Shown here piece by piece: positions 39,935 to 47,557 of a stretch of 63,863 nt of DNA (position 1 is the stretch's first letter; each line of letters starts with the position of its first letter). Location: positions 1 through 63,863 of the forward strand of contig CAYSWA010000012.1 in NCBI GenBank assembly GCA_964434535.1, written 5' to 3'. This DNA is from SM23-32 sp964434535. GTDB lineage: Bacteria; Planctomycetota; Brocadiia; SM23-32. A program made the position numbers and the translations under genes. Under the pieces are notes generated by a model that did not search any database, was not told where the DNA came from, and saw only the letters and a list, made by a program, of their open reading frames with translations.

Positions 39935-41944
39935 TCAGCGCTCGCGCTTGCCGCGGTCGGCGCGTCGGCTCTCGCGGTCCTGCTGCTCCAGCTTGCGCTG
40001 GAGCTTCTCCATCTTCTGCGCCAGCCAGCCCTTCTGCTTGGGCCCCGTGGCGGGGCGGGAGGCGCGCCGGGCCTTCTTGGCGGCCTTGTCGACCGGCGTC
40101 AGCTCGATCTCGGCGGACTTGCGCTCGATCAGCCACCGCTCCAGCGCGCCGATGGCCGTGCTGGTGGTGAAGTAGAGCACCAGCCCGCTCGGCATCCGGT
40201 AGAGCACGACCGTGAGGAAGATCGGCATGAACTTGAGCATCATCTGCTGCTGTTGCTGCTGGGCGGAGCCGGAGGGCTGGCTCATGAACTTCTGGTTCAG
40301 GTACATGACCACGCCCATCAGGATCGGCAGCAGGTTGAACTCGTTCTCCAAAAACGGCAGGTAGAGGGGCAGGCGGAACAGGACGTCGGGCCGGCTCAGG
40401 TCCGAGATGTAGAGGAAGCCGGCGTGGCGCAGCTCGATCGCCGCCCGCAGCGCGCCGAACAGCGAGATCAGGATCGGCATCTGCAGCAGCATCGGCCAGC
40501 AGCCGCCCAGGGGGTTGGCGCCGTACTTCTTCCACAGGGCGAACTGCTCCTGGGTGAGCTTCTCCTTGTCGTCGGCGTATTTGCGCTGCAACTCGGCCAA
40601 CTGAGGCTGGAGCTTCTGCATCTTGACCATGCTGAGCTGGCTCTTGCGCGTCAGCGGGTGCAGAAGCGTGCGCACGAACACCGTCAGCACCAGGATGGCG
40701 ATCCCGTAGTTGGGCACGACGGCGTGCACGCCGCTCAGCACCGCCAGGGCCATGCGGCTGATCGTCGGCAGCAGGCCGTACTCGACCAGGCCGGGCAGCC
40801 CGGCGTCGTAGGCGGCGAGCACCTCGTCATCCTTCGGGGCGCCGATCATCCGGTAGCGCAGCGTGACGCTGCCGCCGGGCTCCAGGTCCTGCCGGGCCAC
40901 GTTCAGCGCCACGGTCGCGTTCTGGCGCGCCAGCTCCCTGCGGTTCACCTTCGGGTTGAGCGTCTCCGCGCCCCAGCGGCCCTCGGCGGCCAGGATGTCC
41001 GAGTCGGTGACCGCGCGCGAGGTGACGGTCTCCACCCACGAGCGGTCCTCCGGCTCGGTGATCGCCACGAAGTAGTGGTTGACGAGCCCGGCCCATGCGA
41101 TCTCGGCCGACTCGTTGACCTGGGGCCCCTTTTTGAGGATGTCGCGGGGGTTGACCTTGGCGACGTCGTAGCGGCCGGGCCCCTCGTATATGCCGACGCG
41201 CGTGCCCAGGTAGCGGGGGTCGGACGACTCGCGCTCGATGCCCGCCGGGCCCCTCAGGGCACCGGTGAACTGGCAGGGCACCTCACCCGCGTTGGTCAGC
41301 TCCAGCTGCGCCGAGTAGCTGTAGCTGTCCGGGTCCATGACGACGAGCTTGCGCACGCGCAACGCGTGTCCCCTGCCGCTGCGTATCGTCCCTTCGAAGG
41401 CGAGCTCTCGCTCGCCCGCCTCGATAAGCTCATAGACGAGCGAATCGGCGACCACGTCCAGCTCGCGCAGCTTGCCGGCCTGGTCGGCGTCGAGGAAAGT
41501 GACCCGCTCCAGCGTGTCGCTGTAGAGCCCTTCCTGGAACTCCTGGAGCAGGGCCAGGCGGGGGCGGGCGCCCTTCAGCTTGTAGGGCGCCCGGTAGCGG
41601 TCGGTCAGGTACTCCAGCCGCACCAGGGAGGCGCCCCGTGTGCTCCAGATCGTGCGGATCAGCTCGTTGGCGGCCTCGGCCCGTTGCGGCTCGGGCTGGG
41701 GCTCGGCCGCCGGCGGGGCGGGCCCTTCGGGGGACGGTGCGGGCGGCGCCTCGGCGGGCGGCAGGGGGGCCGGCGGGGCCTGATCAGGCGGCGCCTCGGC
41801 GGCCGGCTCCTCCCGGCGGGGCGCCGGCCTGGCCGGCCGGCGGGCGCCAGGCGCCGGTCGGAACAGGAAATAGCTGGCCGCCCACCAGCCGATCAGCACG
41901 ACGGCTGCGAAGACCAGGAACTGGGCGAACGTCTTCTTGTCCAA
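39935..41944 (-). CDS. yidC: Membrane protein insertase YidC
   Basis: The 669-aa protein has an N-terminal helix (about 7-27), a Pro/Ala/Glu-rich linker (30-90), the large periplasmic P1 beta-supersandwich (about 95-400), and the five-helix insertase core at about 410-620. The core contains GGCWPMLLQMPILISLFGALR and the conserved positive loop. The C-terminus is long, basic and charged, typical for ribosome contact in some phyla. It inserts membrane proteins with or without SecYEG. No rpmH-rnpA-trmE genes adjoin, so the classical yidC neighbourhood is broken. Confidence 0.94.
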   Translation of the reverse strand: MDKKTFAQFLVFAAVVLIGWWAASYFLFRPAPGARRPARPAPRREEPAAEAPPDQAPPAPLPPAEAPPAPSPEGPAPPAAEPQPEPQRAEAANELIRTIWSTRGASLVRLEYLTDRYRAPYKLKGARPRLALLQEFQEGLYSDTLERVTFLDADQAGKLRELDVVADSLVYELIEAGERELAFEGTIRSGRGHALRVRKLVVMDPDSYSYSAQLELTNAGEVPCQFTGALRGPAGIERESSDPRYLGTRVGIYEGPGRYDVAKVNPRDILKKGPQVNESAEIAWAGLVNHYFVAITEPEDRSWVETVTSRAVTDSDILAAEGRWGAETLNPKVNRRELARQNATVALNVARQDLEPGGSVTLRYRMIGAPKDDEVLAAYDAGLPGLVEYGLLPTISRMALAVLSGVHAVVPNYGIAILVLTVFVRTLLHPLTRKSQLSMVKMQKLQPQLAELQRKYADDKEKLTQEQFALWKKYGANPLGGCWPMLLQMPILISLFGALRAAIELRHAGFLYISDLSRPDVLFRLPLYLPFLENEFNLLPILMGVVMYLNQKFMSQPSGSAQQQQQQMMLKFMPIFLTVVLYRMPSGLVLYFTTSTAIGALERWLIERKSAEIELTPVDKAAKKARRASRPATGPKQKGWLAQKMEKLQRKLEQQDRESRRADRGKRER

Positions 41945-41989
41945 GCGCTATCTCACCACGAGTGGCGGCCGGAGGTGCCTGCGCAGCTC

Positions 41990-42018
41990 CCGGCCTTCGT
42001 GGCCTCCGTAGTTGATTG
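41990..42018 (-). repeat. Degenerate dispersed-repeat-like tract
   Basis: Read on the minus strand this contains AACTACGGAGGCCACGAAGG, reminiscent of the ACGGAGGCACGGAGG-type intergenic tracts in some PVC-group genomes. Similar runs are at 47071-47093 and 55390-55435. The rest of the 124-nt gap between yidC and the phosphatase gene shows nothing else. Confidence 0.3.
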
Positions 42019-42068
42019 CCCGCGATTGGTGTGCGGCGATACGCCCCCCTGCGCCCGCGCGGAACCGC

Positions 42069-42821
42069 CTACCGTCCCTCGAGCAGCCGCTCGGCCAGGT
42101 AGGGGTCGAGCTGGGGGATGGCCCTCACCTTGCGCGCCGTGGTCTCCACGCGGTAGTCCACCTTGCGGAAGACGACGCGGCTGCCGTCGAACAGCACGTA
42201 AGAGGCCCGCTTGTCCCCGTCGCGCGGCTGGCCCACGCTGCCTACGTTGACGATGGTCTTCTTGCTGACCAGGTGATAGCGGTAGTTGACCTCCTGGGGG
42301 GTGAGGTAGATCATGTCCTGGGTCCATATGCCGGGCACGTGGGTGTGGCCGCAGAAGCAGAGCCAGTCGATCATCTCGAGGATGGAGCGCAGCTTGTCGG
42401 GCCGGTAGATGTCCCTCGGGTAGAGGTACTCGGCGACGGGGTCGCGGGGCGTGCCGTGCACGTAGAGGACGTCGTCCTCCTGGTGGGTCATCTCCAGGCT
42501 GTCCAGGAAGTCCCAGCGGGCCAGGTTCTGCTCTCGCTCGTCGTTGAGGGGGCTGAGCTGCTCGCGCGTCCAGTCGATGGAGCCGCGGGCGCGGGCGTTG
42601 AAGTTGGCGCCCTCGAACTCGGTCAGCAGGGCGTGCTCGTGGTTGCCGCGCAGGGCGAAGCTGAAGCCGACCGCCAGGTCGATGCATTCCTTGGGGTTCG
42701 GCCCGTAGCCCACGAAGTCGCCGAGGCAGACCACCTCGTCGGCGCCCTGGCTCTCCATGTCGGCCAGGACCGCCTGGAAGGCCTCCAGGTTGGCGTGGAT
42801 GTCGGAGATGATCGCTTTCAC
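42069..42821 (-). CDS. Calcineurin-like metallophosphoesterase
   Basis: The 250-aa enzyme has the full dinuclear metal set of the ApaH/YfcE-like group: SDIHANLEAF (about 6-15), GDFVGYGPNP (about 34-43), GNHEHAL (about 59-65), VHGTPRD (about 122), and CGHTHVPG (about 157). It is soluble and cytoplasmic. The family includes diadenosine-tetraphosphatases and protein phosphatases, so the substrate is not resolved. It lies upstream of yidC and 24 nt downstream of the Trm112-like gene. Confidence 0.87.
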   Translation of the reverse strand: MKAIISDIHANLEAFQAVLADMESQGADEVVCLGDFVGYGPNPKECIDLAVGFSFALRGNHEHALLTEFEGANFNARARGSIDWTREQLSPLNDEREQNLARWDFLDSLEMTHQEDDVLYVHGTPRDPVAEYLYPRDIYRPDKLRSILEMIDWLCFCGHTHVPGIWTQDMIYLTPQEVNYRYHLVSKKTIVNVGSVGQPRDGDKRASYVLFDGSRVVFRKVDYRVETTARKVRAIPQLDPYLAERLLEGR

Positions 42822-42845
42822 GCGCGCGCACCCTTCTGCCCGCCG

Positions 42846-43076
42846 CTAAGGGCCTTCGGAGCCGGACGGCTCGTCGCCCTCGACCGGCACGGCCTCAGCC
42901 ACCAGCATCACGGGAATGCCGTCCCGCACGGGGTAGCCCACCGCGCAGCGGGTGCAGACCAGCAGGTCGCCCCGTTCCTGGACGGATTCGTGGCATGACG
43001 GGCAGACCAGGAGTTCGAGCAGGCCCTCGTCCACGCCCGATTCGGACGGCTCTTCCTGTGCGTTCTCGTGCGCCAT
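42846..43076 (-). CDS. Trm112/YcaR-like zinc-ribbon protein
   Basis: The 76-aa protein has C25, C28, C41 and C44 and the GYPVRDGIPVML core diagnostic of Trm112-like proteins, which chaperone or activate methyltransferases. N- and C-terminal tails are acidic. It is separated by 24 nt from the phosphatase and is probably co-transcribed with it. Confidence 0.85.
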   Translation of the reverse strand: MAHENAQEEPSESGVDEGLLELLVCPSCHESVQERGDLLVCTRCAVGYPVRDGIPVMLVAEAVPVEGDEPSGSEGP

Positions 43077-43192
43077 ATCAGGAGCGAGGCATCCTAACAG
43101 AATCGCCGGCCGGCTTCAACCGAGCCCACGCGCCCGCGCAGGCCCGCCAGGCGGCCCTGCGGAGGCCGGCAAGACGGCCTTCGGGGCCTGCC

Positions 43193-43969
43193 TCAGGCCG
43201 CCTCGCGCAGGGAGAGGCGGATCTGCGCCGCGCCCCCGCGCCCGTCCTCCACGTGGACCGCGCCGCGCCGGAACAGCTCCAGGATCGCCAGGAACACGCC
43301 GATGATCCGCGCCCGATCGCGGGCGGTGCGAAAGAAGTCCAGGAACGCCACGGGCCCCCCGGCCTCGCGCAGCGCGGCGAGCACCTCCTCCACGTAGACG
43401 CTGACCGGCACGTCGCTGTGGACGATCTCCGCCGGCCGGCTCAGCCGCGTCTGCTCGACGACCTCGGCGAACGCGGCGATCAGGTCCCAGACGGCCAGGT
43501 CCTCCAGCAGCGCCTCGGGGTCGGGCTCCTCCTCGGCGTCGCCCCTCGCCGGCGGGCGGGCGAACCGCACGCGGCGCTCCCGGGCGCGGCCCTCCAGGTG
43601 GTCGGCGGCCTCCTTGAACTCTTTGTACTCGATCAGCCGGCGCACGAGCTCGGCGCCGGGGTCTTCCTCCTGCTCGTCTTCGTCCCGCTCGGCCGGGGGC
43701 AGCAGCGTCTTGCTCTTCATCTCGGTCAGCGTGGCGGCCACGACCAGAAACTCGGCGGCCACGTTCACGTCGAACAGCTCCATGGCGCGGATGGCGGCCA
43801 GGTAACGCTCGGTGATGCGGGAGACGGCGACCTGGAAGATGTCCACCTCTTCCTGCTTGATCAGGTGGAGCAGCAGGTCGAGCGGCCCGCTGAAGACCTC
43901 CAGCTCCGCGCGGAACTGCTCAAGGGTGACCGGCGGGTCGCCCGTGCGGTGCTCAGGCTCAGCGTGCAT
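43193..43969 (-). CDS. scpA: Segregation and condensation protein A
   Basis: The 258-aa kleisin has the N-terminal SMC-binding helices (FSGPLDLLLHLIKQEEVDIFQVAVSRITERYL) and MKSKTLLP in the linker, then a charged middle and a C-terminal winged helix with VAFLDFFRTARDRARIIGVFLAILEL. With SMC and ScpB it forms condensin. ScpB is usually next to it but is not found in the window. It follows the M50 protease gene by 13 nt, a common pairing. Confidence 0.9.
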   Translation of the reverse strand: MHAEPEHRTGDPPVTLEQFRAELEVFSGPLDLLLHLIKQEEVDIFQVAVSRITERYLAAIRAMELFDVNVAAEFLVVAATLTEMKSKTLLPPAERDEDEQEEDPGAELVRRLIEYKEFKEAADHLEGRARERRVRFARPPARGDAEEEPDPEALLEDLAVWDLIAAFAEVVEQTRLSRPAEIVHSDVPVSVYVEEVLAALREAGGPVAFLDFFRTARDRARIIGVFLAILELFRRGAVHVEDGRGGAAQIRLSLREAA

Positions 43970-43982
43970 GCGTGCTCCGTTC

Positions 43983-44618
43983 TCAGCCTATGCCCGTGAG
44001 GAGACGCGCCACCGTGATCGAGGGCACGAAGACCACCATCCCGATGACCCCCGGCATGAGGAAGATCACGGCCAGCAGGATGAACATCCCGTAGCGGTTG
44101 AAGGAGCGGTACTTCACCAGCGCCTCGTAGGGCAGGAGGGCCTCCACGATGTGGTGGCCGTCCAGCGGCCCGAGGGGGATCAGGTTGAAGATGGCGAGCA
44201 TCACGTTGACCGCCGTCAGCCAGAAGAGGAACTCAACGGCCATGCTCTCCTGAAGCAGGCTGACCGGCAGCAGGGCGACCATGAGCCGCAGGCCCACGCC
44301 GACGACGACGGCCTGCGAGAGGTTCGCCGCCGGGCCGGCCGCGCTGGTGATGAGCGAGCCGCGGGCCGGGTCCCGGAAGTTGTTCGGGTTGATCGGCACG
44401 GGCTTGGCCCAGCCGAAGCGCAGGAAGATGGGCACGATGATGGTGCCGATCGGGTCGATGTGCGCCAGCGGGTTGAGCGTGACCCGGCCGTGGCTGCGCG
44501 GCGTCGGGTCGCCCATCAGGTCGGCGCTGTAGGCGTGGGCGAACTCGTGCCAGGTCAGCGCCGGCAGGATGATGAGCAGGCGCAGCACGATCTCTTCTAT
44601 GCTCGGTATGCCGATCAT
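43983..44618 (-). CDS. Site-2-protease family M50 zinc metalloprotease
   Basis: The 211-aa membrane protein has five to six helices, the zinc motif HEFAH (about 24-28) and the second ligand motif NLIPLGPLDGHH (about 145-156). PVPINPNNFRDP is also typical of the Rv2869/YwhC-like group. It has no PDZ domain, unlike RseP. Substrates are unknown; the family cleaves transmembrane regulators. Confidence 0.9.
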   Translation of the reverse strand: MIGIPSIEEIVLRLLIILPALTWHEFAHAYSADLMGDPTPRSHGRVTLNPLAHIDPIGTIIVPIFLRFGWAKPVPINPNNFRDPARGSLITSAAGPAANLSQAVVVGVGLRLMVALLPVSLLQESMAVEFLFWLTAVNVMLAIFNLIPLGPLDGHHIVEALLPYEALVKYRSFNRYGMFILLAVIFLMPGVIGMVVFVPSITVARLLTGIG

Positions 44619-44655
44619 GGTTCACCGCAGCGGACGGTCGCGCTTCCCGGGGGCC

Positions 44656-45234
44656 TCAGTCGGCCCGGGGCGTGAGTTGCCGTTCGATCAGGTCGCAGAG
44701 CAGGTGGATGACGGTGGCGTGCGCCTCCTGGACGCGCGGGCTGCTCTGGCCCGGCACCACGAGGGCCAGCTCGCAGCAGGCGGCCATGGCCCCGCCGTCG
44801 CGCCCGATCAGCCCGACGGTCAGCGCCCCGCGCCGGGCGGCCTCCTCCATGGCGCGGTTCACGTTGGCGGAGTTGCCGCTGGTCGAGATGCCGAGCACGG
44901 CGTCGCCCCGGCCGACCAGCGCCTGCACCTGGCGCACGAAGACCTCTTCCATGCCGAAGTCGTTGCCCACGGCCGTCAGCACGCTGGTGTCGGTGCTCAG
45001 CGCCACGCAGGCGAGGGGCCGGCGCCCCTCTATCAGGAAGCGCCCGACCATCTCGCCGGCCATGTGCTGGGCGTCGGCCGCGCTCCCTCCGTTGCCGAGG
45101 GCGTAGAGCGTGCCGCCGGCCTCCAGCGCCTCGGCCAGGCGCCGGCCGATCTGCTCGATCAGCGCCGCCTGCTCGATCAGCCCCTCGTGCAGGGAGATCG
45201 TCTCGCGGATGGCCGCCTCAATCCGATCCTTCAT
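44656..45234 (-). CDS. gmhA: Phosphoheptose isomerase
   Basis: The 192-aa SIS-domain enzyme converts sedoheptulose 7-phosphate to D-glycero-D-manno-heptose 7-phosphate. GNGGSAADAQHMAGE (about 48-62), STDTSVLTAVGNDFG, SGNSANV and the C-terminal EAHATVIHLLCDLIE with its catalytic His are present. The start overlaps hldE by 17 nt. It supplies heptose for LPS or S-layer glycans. Confidence 0.92.
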   Translation of the reverse strand: MKDRIEAAIRETISLHEGLIEQAALIEQIGRRLAEALEAGGTLYALGNGGSAADAQHMAGEMVGRFLIEGRRPLACVALSTDTSVLTAVGNDFGMEEVFVRQVQALVGRGDAVLGISTSGNSANVNRAMEEAARRGALTVGLIGRDGGAMAACCELALVVPGQSSPRVQEAHATVIHLLCDLIERQLTPRAD

Positions 45235-46714
45235 GGCCGCGCGCGATCCTCTCGATCAGGTCCGTGGTGGAGAAGCCCTCAACCTCGGGCGCCAGCTTCA
45301 CCTCGCCGCCGTAGGACTGGACCAGCTCGTGGCCGACCACGCCCTCGACCGTGTAGTCCCCGCCCTTGACCAGCACGTCCGGGCGCACCTGTTCGATCAG
45401 GGGCAGCACGCTCTGCTCGTCGAAGAGCACCACGTAGTCCACGTCGGCGAGGGCCGCCAGGATCCGGCCGCGCACCTCCTCGCAGTTGACCGGCCGGGCG
45501 GGCCCCTTGAGCGCGCGGGCGGAGGCGTCGCTGTTCAGCCCCACGATCAGCACGTCGCCCTGGGCGCGGGCGTAGCTGAGCAGCCGCGCGTGGCCGAGGT
45601 GCAGCAGGTCGAAGCAGCCGTTGGTGAAGGCGATCCTGCGCCCTTCGGCGCGGAGGCGCTCGGCGAGCGACTCGATCTGCTCGCGGGGCACGATCTTGCG
45701 CAGGCCCGGCTCGGCCTCGGCGCGCATGGCGGCCACGATCTCGGCGCGCGGTATCGGCGCCACCCCGTGCAGGCCGACCTCAAGCCCCGCCGCGAAGTTG
45801 GCCAGCCGCACGGCCGTCGGGTAGTCGGCCCCGCAGGCCCGCGCGAAGGCCAGCGCGGCGGTCACCATGTCGCCGGCGCCGGTGATGTCGGCCACCTCGC
45901 GCGCTCGCGTGCCCACGTGCCCTTCCTCGCCGTCGGCGGTGGCGAAGTACATGCCGTCGCGGTCCAGCTTGACGACGGCGGCCTCCAGATCGAGCCTCTC
46001 CAGCAGGGCGCGGGAGGCGCGGCGGTAGTCGGCCTCGCACGCCAGCGTCAGGCCGGTGGCCGTCTCGGCTTCGTAGCGGTTCGGCACCACACAGGCGGCG
46101 CCGCGGTAGGGGGTGTAGTCCTCGGTCAGCTCGGGGTCGACGATGGCGGGCAGCCCGCGCTCGCGGGCCTCCTGAAGGATCTGGCGGACCGTGGCGCCGG
46201 CGAGCAGGCCCTTGCCCATGTCCTGTACCACGAGCAGCTCGGCCCCTTCCATCGCCGAGCGCGCGGCGCCGAGCACGGCTTCGGCCTCCTCCTCGTCCAG
46301 ATGGTCGGTCACCTCCTCGTCGACGCGCACGATCTGCTGGAGCGCCCGCCCGGCGGAGTGCACGTAGCCGAGGTAGCGCGTCTTGGTGGCGGTGGGCCGC
46401 CCGCGGGAGGCGACCAGGGCGTCGGTCTCCATGCCGGCGGCGGCCACGTGGTCGCGCAGCGCCCGGCCGGCCGCGTCCTCGCCGATCAGCCCGACCGGCG
46501 TGACGCGCGCCCCGAGCGCGGCGAGCATCGCCGCCACGTTCCCCGCGCCGCCGGTGCGCTGCTCCCGCCGCTCGACCCGCAGCACGGGGATCGGGCCTTC
46601 CTGGGAGATGCGCGAGACGCCGCCCCAGACGTAGATGTCCAGCATCATGTCGCCGACCACGGCGACCTTCGGCCGGCCGGCGCTCTGCAGGAACTGGTCC
46701 AGGCGTTCGTCCAT
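45218..46714 (-). CDS. hldE: Bifunctional heptose 7-phosphate kinase / heptose 1-phosphate adenylyltransferase
   Basis: The 498-aa protein combines an N-terminal PfkB-type kinase (about 1-330; GGAGNVAAMLAALGA, DITGAGDMVTAALAFA with the catalytic Asp) and a C-terminal nucleotidyltransferase (about 350-498; FTNGCFDLLHLGHARLL containing HxGH). It performs two steps from D-glycero-D-manno-heptose 7-phosphate to ADP-heptose. A gmhB phosphatase is not adjacent; the HAD gene at 50200 is a different subfamily. It is preceded after 21 nt by an LDH remnant and shares its promoter. Confidence 0.93.
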   Translation of the reverse strand: MDERLDQFLQSAGRPKVAVVGDMMLDIYVWGGVSRISQEGPIPVLRVERREQRTGGAGNVAAMLAALGARVTPVGLIGEDAAGRALRDHVAAAGMETDALVASRGRPTATKTRYLGYVHSAGRALQQIVRVDEEVTDHLDEEEAEAVLGAARSAMEGAELLVVQDMGKGLLAGATVRQILQEARERGLPAIVDPELTEDYTPYRGAACVVPNRYEAETATGLTLACEADYRRASRALLERLDLEAAVVKLDRDGMYFATADGEEGHVGTRAREVADITGAGDMVTAALAFARACGADYPTAVRLANFAAGLEVGLHGVAPIPRAEIVAAMRAEAEPGLRKIVPREQIESLAERLRAEGRRIAFTNGCFDLLHLGHARLLSYARAQGDVLIVGLNSDASARALKGPARPVNCEEVRGRILAALADVDYVVLFDEQSVLPLIEQVRPDVLVKGGDYTVEGVVGHELVQSYGGEVKLAPEVEGFSTTDLIERIARGHEGSD

Positions 46715-46735
46715 GCGGGCCGTTGGGGCTCGGGT

Positions 46736-46966
46736 TCAGTCGGCGATGGATTCCTGCACGTCGATCAGCGTGCGGGCGCTGGCGCGTAGCGCCTCGCGCT
46801 CGTCCTCGGGCAGCTCGGCCAGCAGTTGCCGCTCGACGCCGCCGACGATGCGCTCCAGCACCTGGCCCATGATGGAGCGGCAGATGCGGCTGTTGCGGTG
46901 GATCAGGTCCGGGCGCGACTCGCCCGGCTCCTGGGCGGCGCCCGCGCCGACGATCACCACCTTCAC
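46736..46966 (-). pseudogene. Internally deleted lactate/malate dehydrogenase remnant (76 codons)
   Basis: A GTG at 46966, behind GAGGG, opens a 76-aa frame. Its first half (VIVGAGAAQEPGESRPDL, then NSRICRSI) matches the NAD-proximal AGAxQKPGETRxDL...N...IxxSI segment of L-lactate dehydrogenase. Its second half (ELPEDEREALRASARTL) resembles the C-terminal helix of the same enzyme. The catalytic His and Arg, the substrate loop and most of the fold are missing, so an in-frame deletion is the simplest reading. It cannot be a working dehydrogenase. It is the first frame after the promoter at 47021-47050 and ends 21 nt before hldE. Confidence 0.6.
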
Positions 46967-47020
46967 GCCGTTGCCCTCGGAGGCCGCCACCGGCCATCTC
47001 CTGCACAGGGGAGAGCCTGA

Positions 47021-47050
47021 ATGATAGGGCAAACGGCGAGGGGGAGTCAA
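47021..47050 (-). promoter_or_regulatory. Promoter of the hldE-gmhA operon
   Basis: On the minus strand TTGACT (47050-47045) and TATCAT (47026-47021) are 18 nt apart. The transcript would begin near 47014 and read the LDH remnant, hldE and gmhA. The rest of 46967-47227 shows only a repeat-like run at 47071-47093. Confidence 0.6.
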
Positions 47051-47227
47051 TCAGCGCTCCGGCACGAACCAAACGCAGAGGCCGCGGAGAACGGCACGGA
47101 CTAACAGGCATGCATCCCGAGCGGCCCGGTCGGAGCCGCGAGGGATTCCCCTGCCCCGTCGTGCCTGTGCGGTGCAGCGCACGGCGAATGCGCCGACTTC
47201 CCGGCCGTGCCCCCGAACCGGTCACCC

Positions 47228-47434
47228 TCAGGCGCGCTGGACGTTGACGGCCCGCGGGCCCTTCTCGCCCGTGGTGATCTCGAAGGTGACCTTGTCGCCC
47301 TCTTCGAGCGTCTTGAAGCCGTCCATCATCACGGCGCTGTAGTGGACGAACACGTCCTCGGCGCCGTCGTCCTGCTCGATGAACCCGAAGCCCTTCTTGT
47401 TGTCAAACCACTTCACTGTACCTTCCGGACACAC
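47228..47434 (-). CDS. cspA: Cold-shock/nucleic acid chaperone protein
   Basis: The 68-aa OB-fold protein has RNP1 (KGFGFI) and RNP2 (DVFVHYSAV) motifs and the GTVKWFDN start. It binds single-stranded nucleic acid and melts RNA structure. The start is a GTG behind GGAGGT; no in-frame ATG precedes it. A strong promoter lies 63 nt upstream, leaving a short leader. Confidence 0.95.
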   Translation of the reverse strand: MCPEGTVKWFDNKKGFGFIEQDDGAEDVFVHYSAVMMDGFKTLEEGDKVTFEITTGEKGPRAVNVQRA

Positions 47435-47503
47435 TTCAGCGGCACCTCCAGATAGAGCCCGAGCCCGTTCGCCGGAGCCGGCGGGGGCGGTGATGACGTG
47501 AGC

Positions 47504-47532
47504 AATATAGGCTCAAGGGCGGGTCCTGTCAA
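47504..47532 (-). promoter_or_regulatory. Promoter of cspA
   Basis: A near-consensus pair on the minus strand: TTGACA (47532-47527) and TATATT (47509-47504), spaced 17 nt. It lies 25 nt after the glnD stop. Confidence 0.8.
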
Positions 47533-47557
47533 GACCGAAAACGCCGTATCGGGCTCC

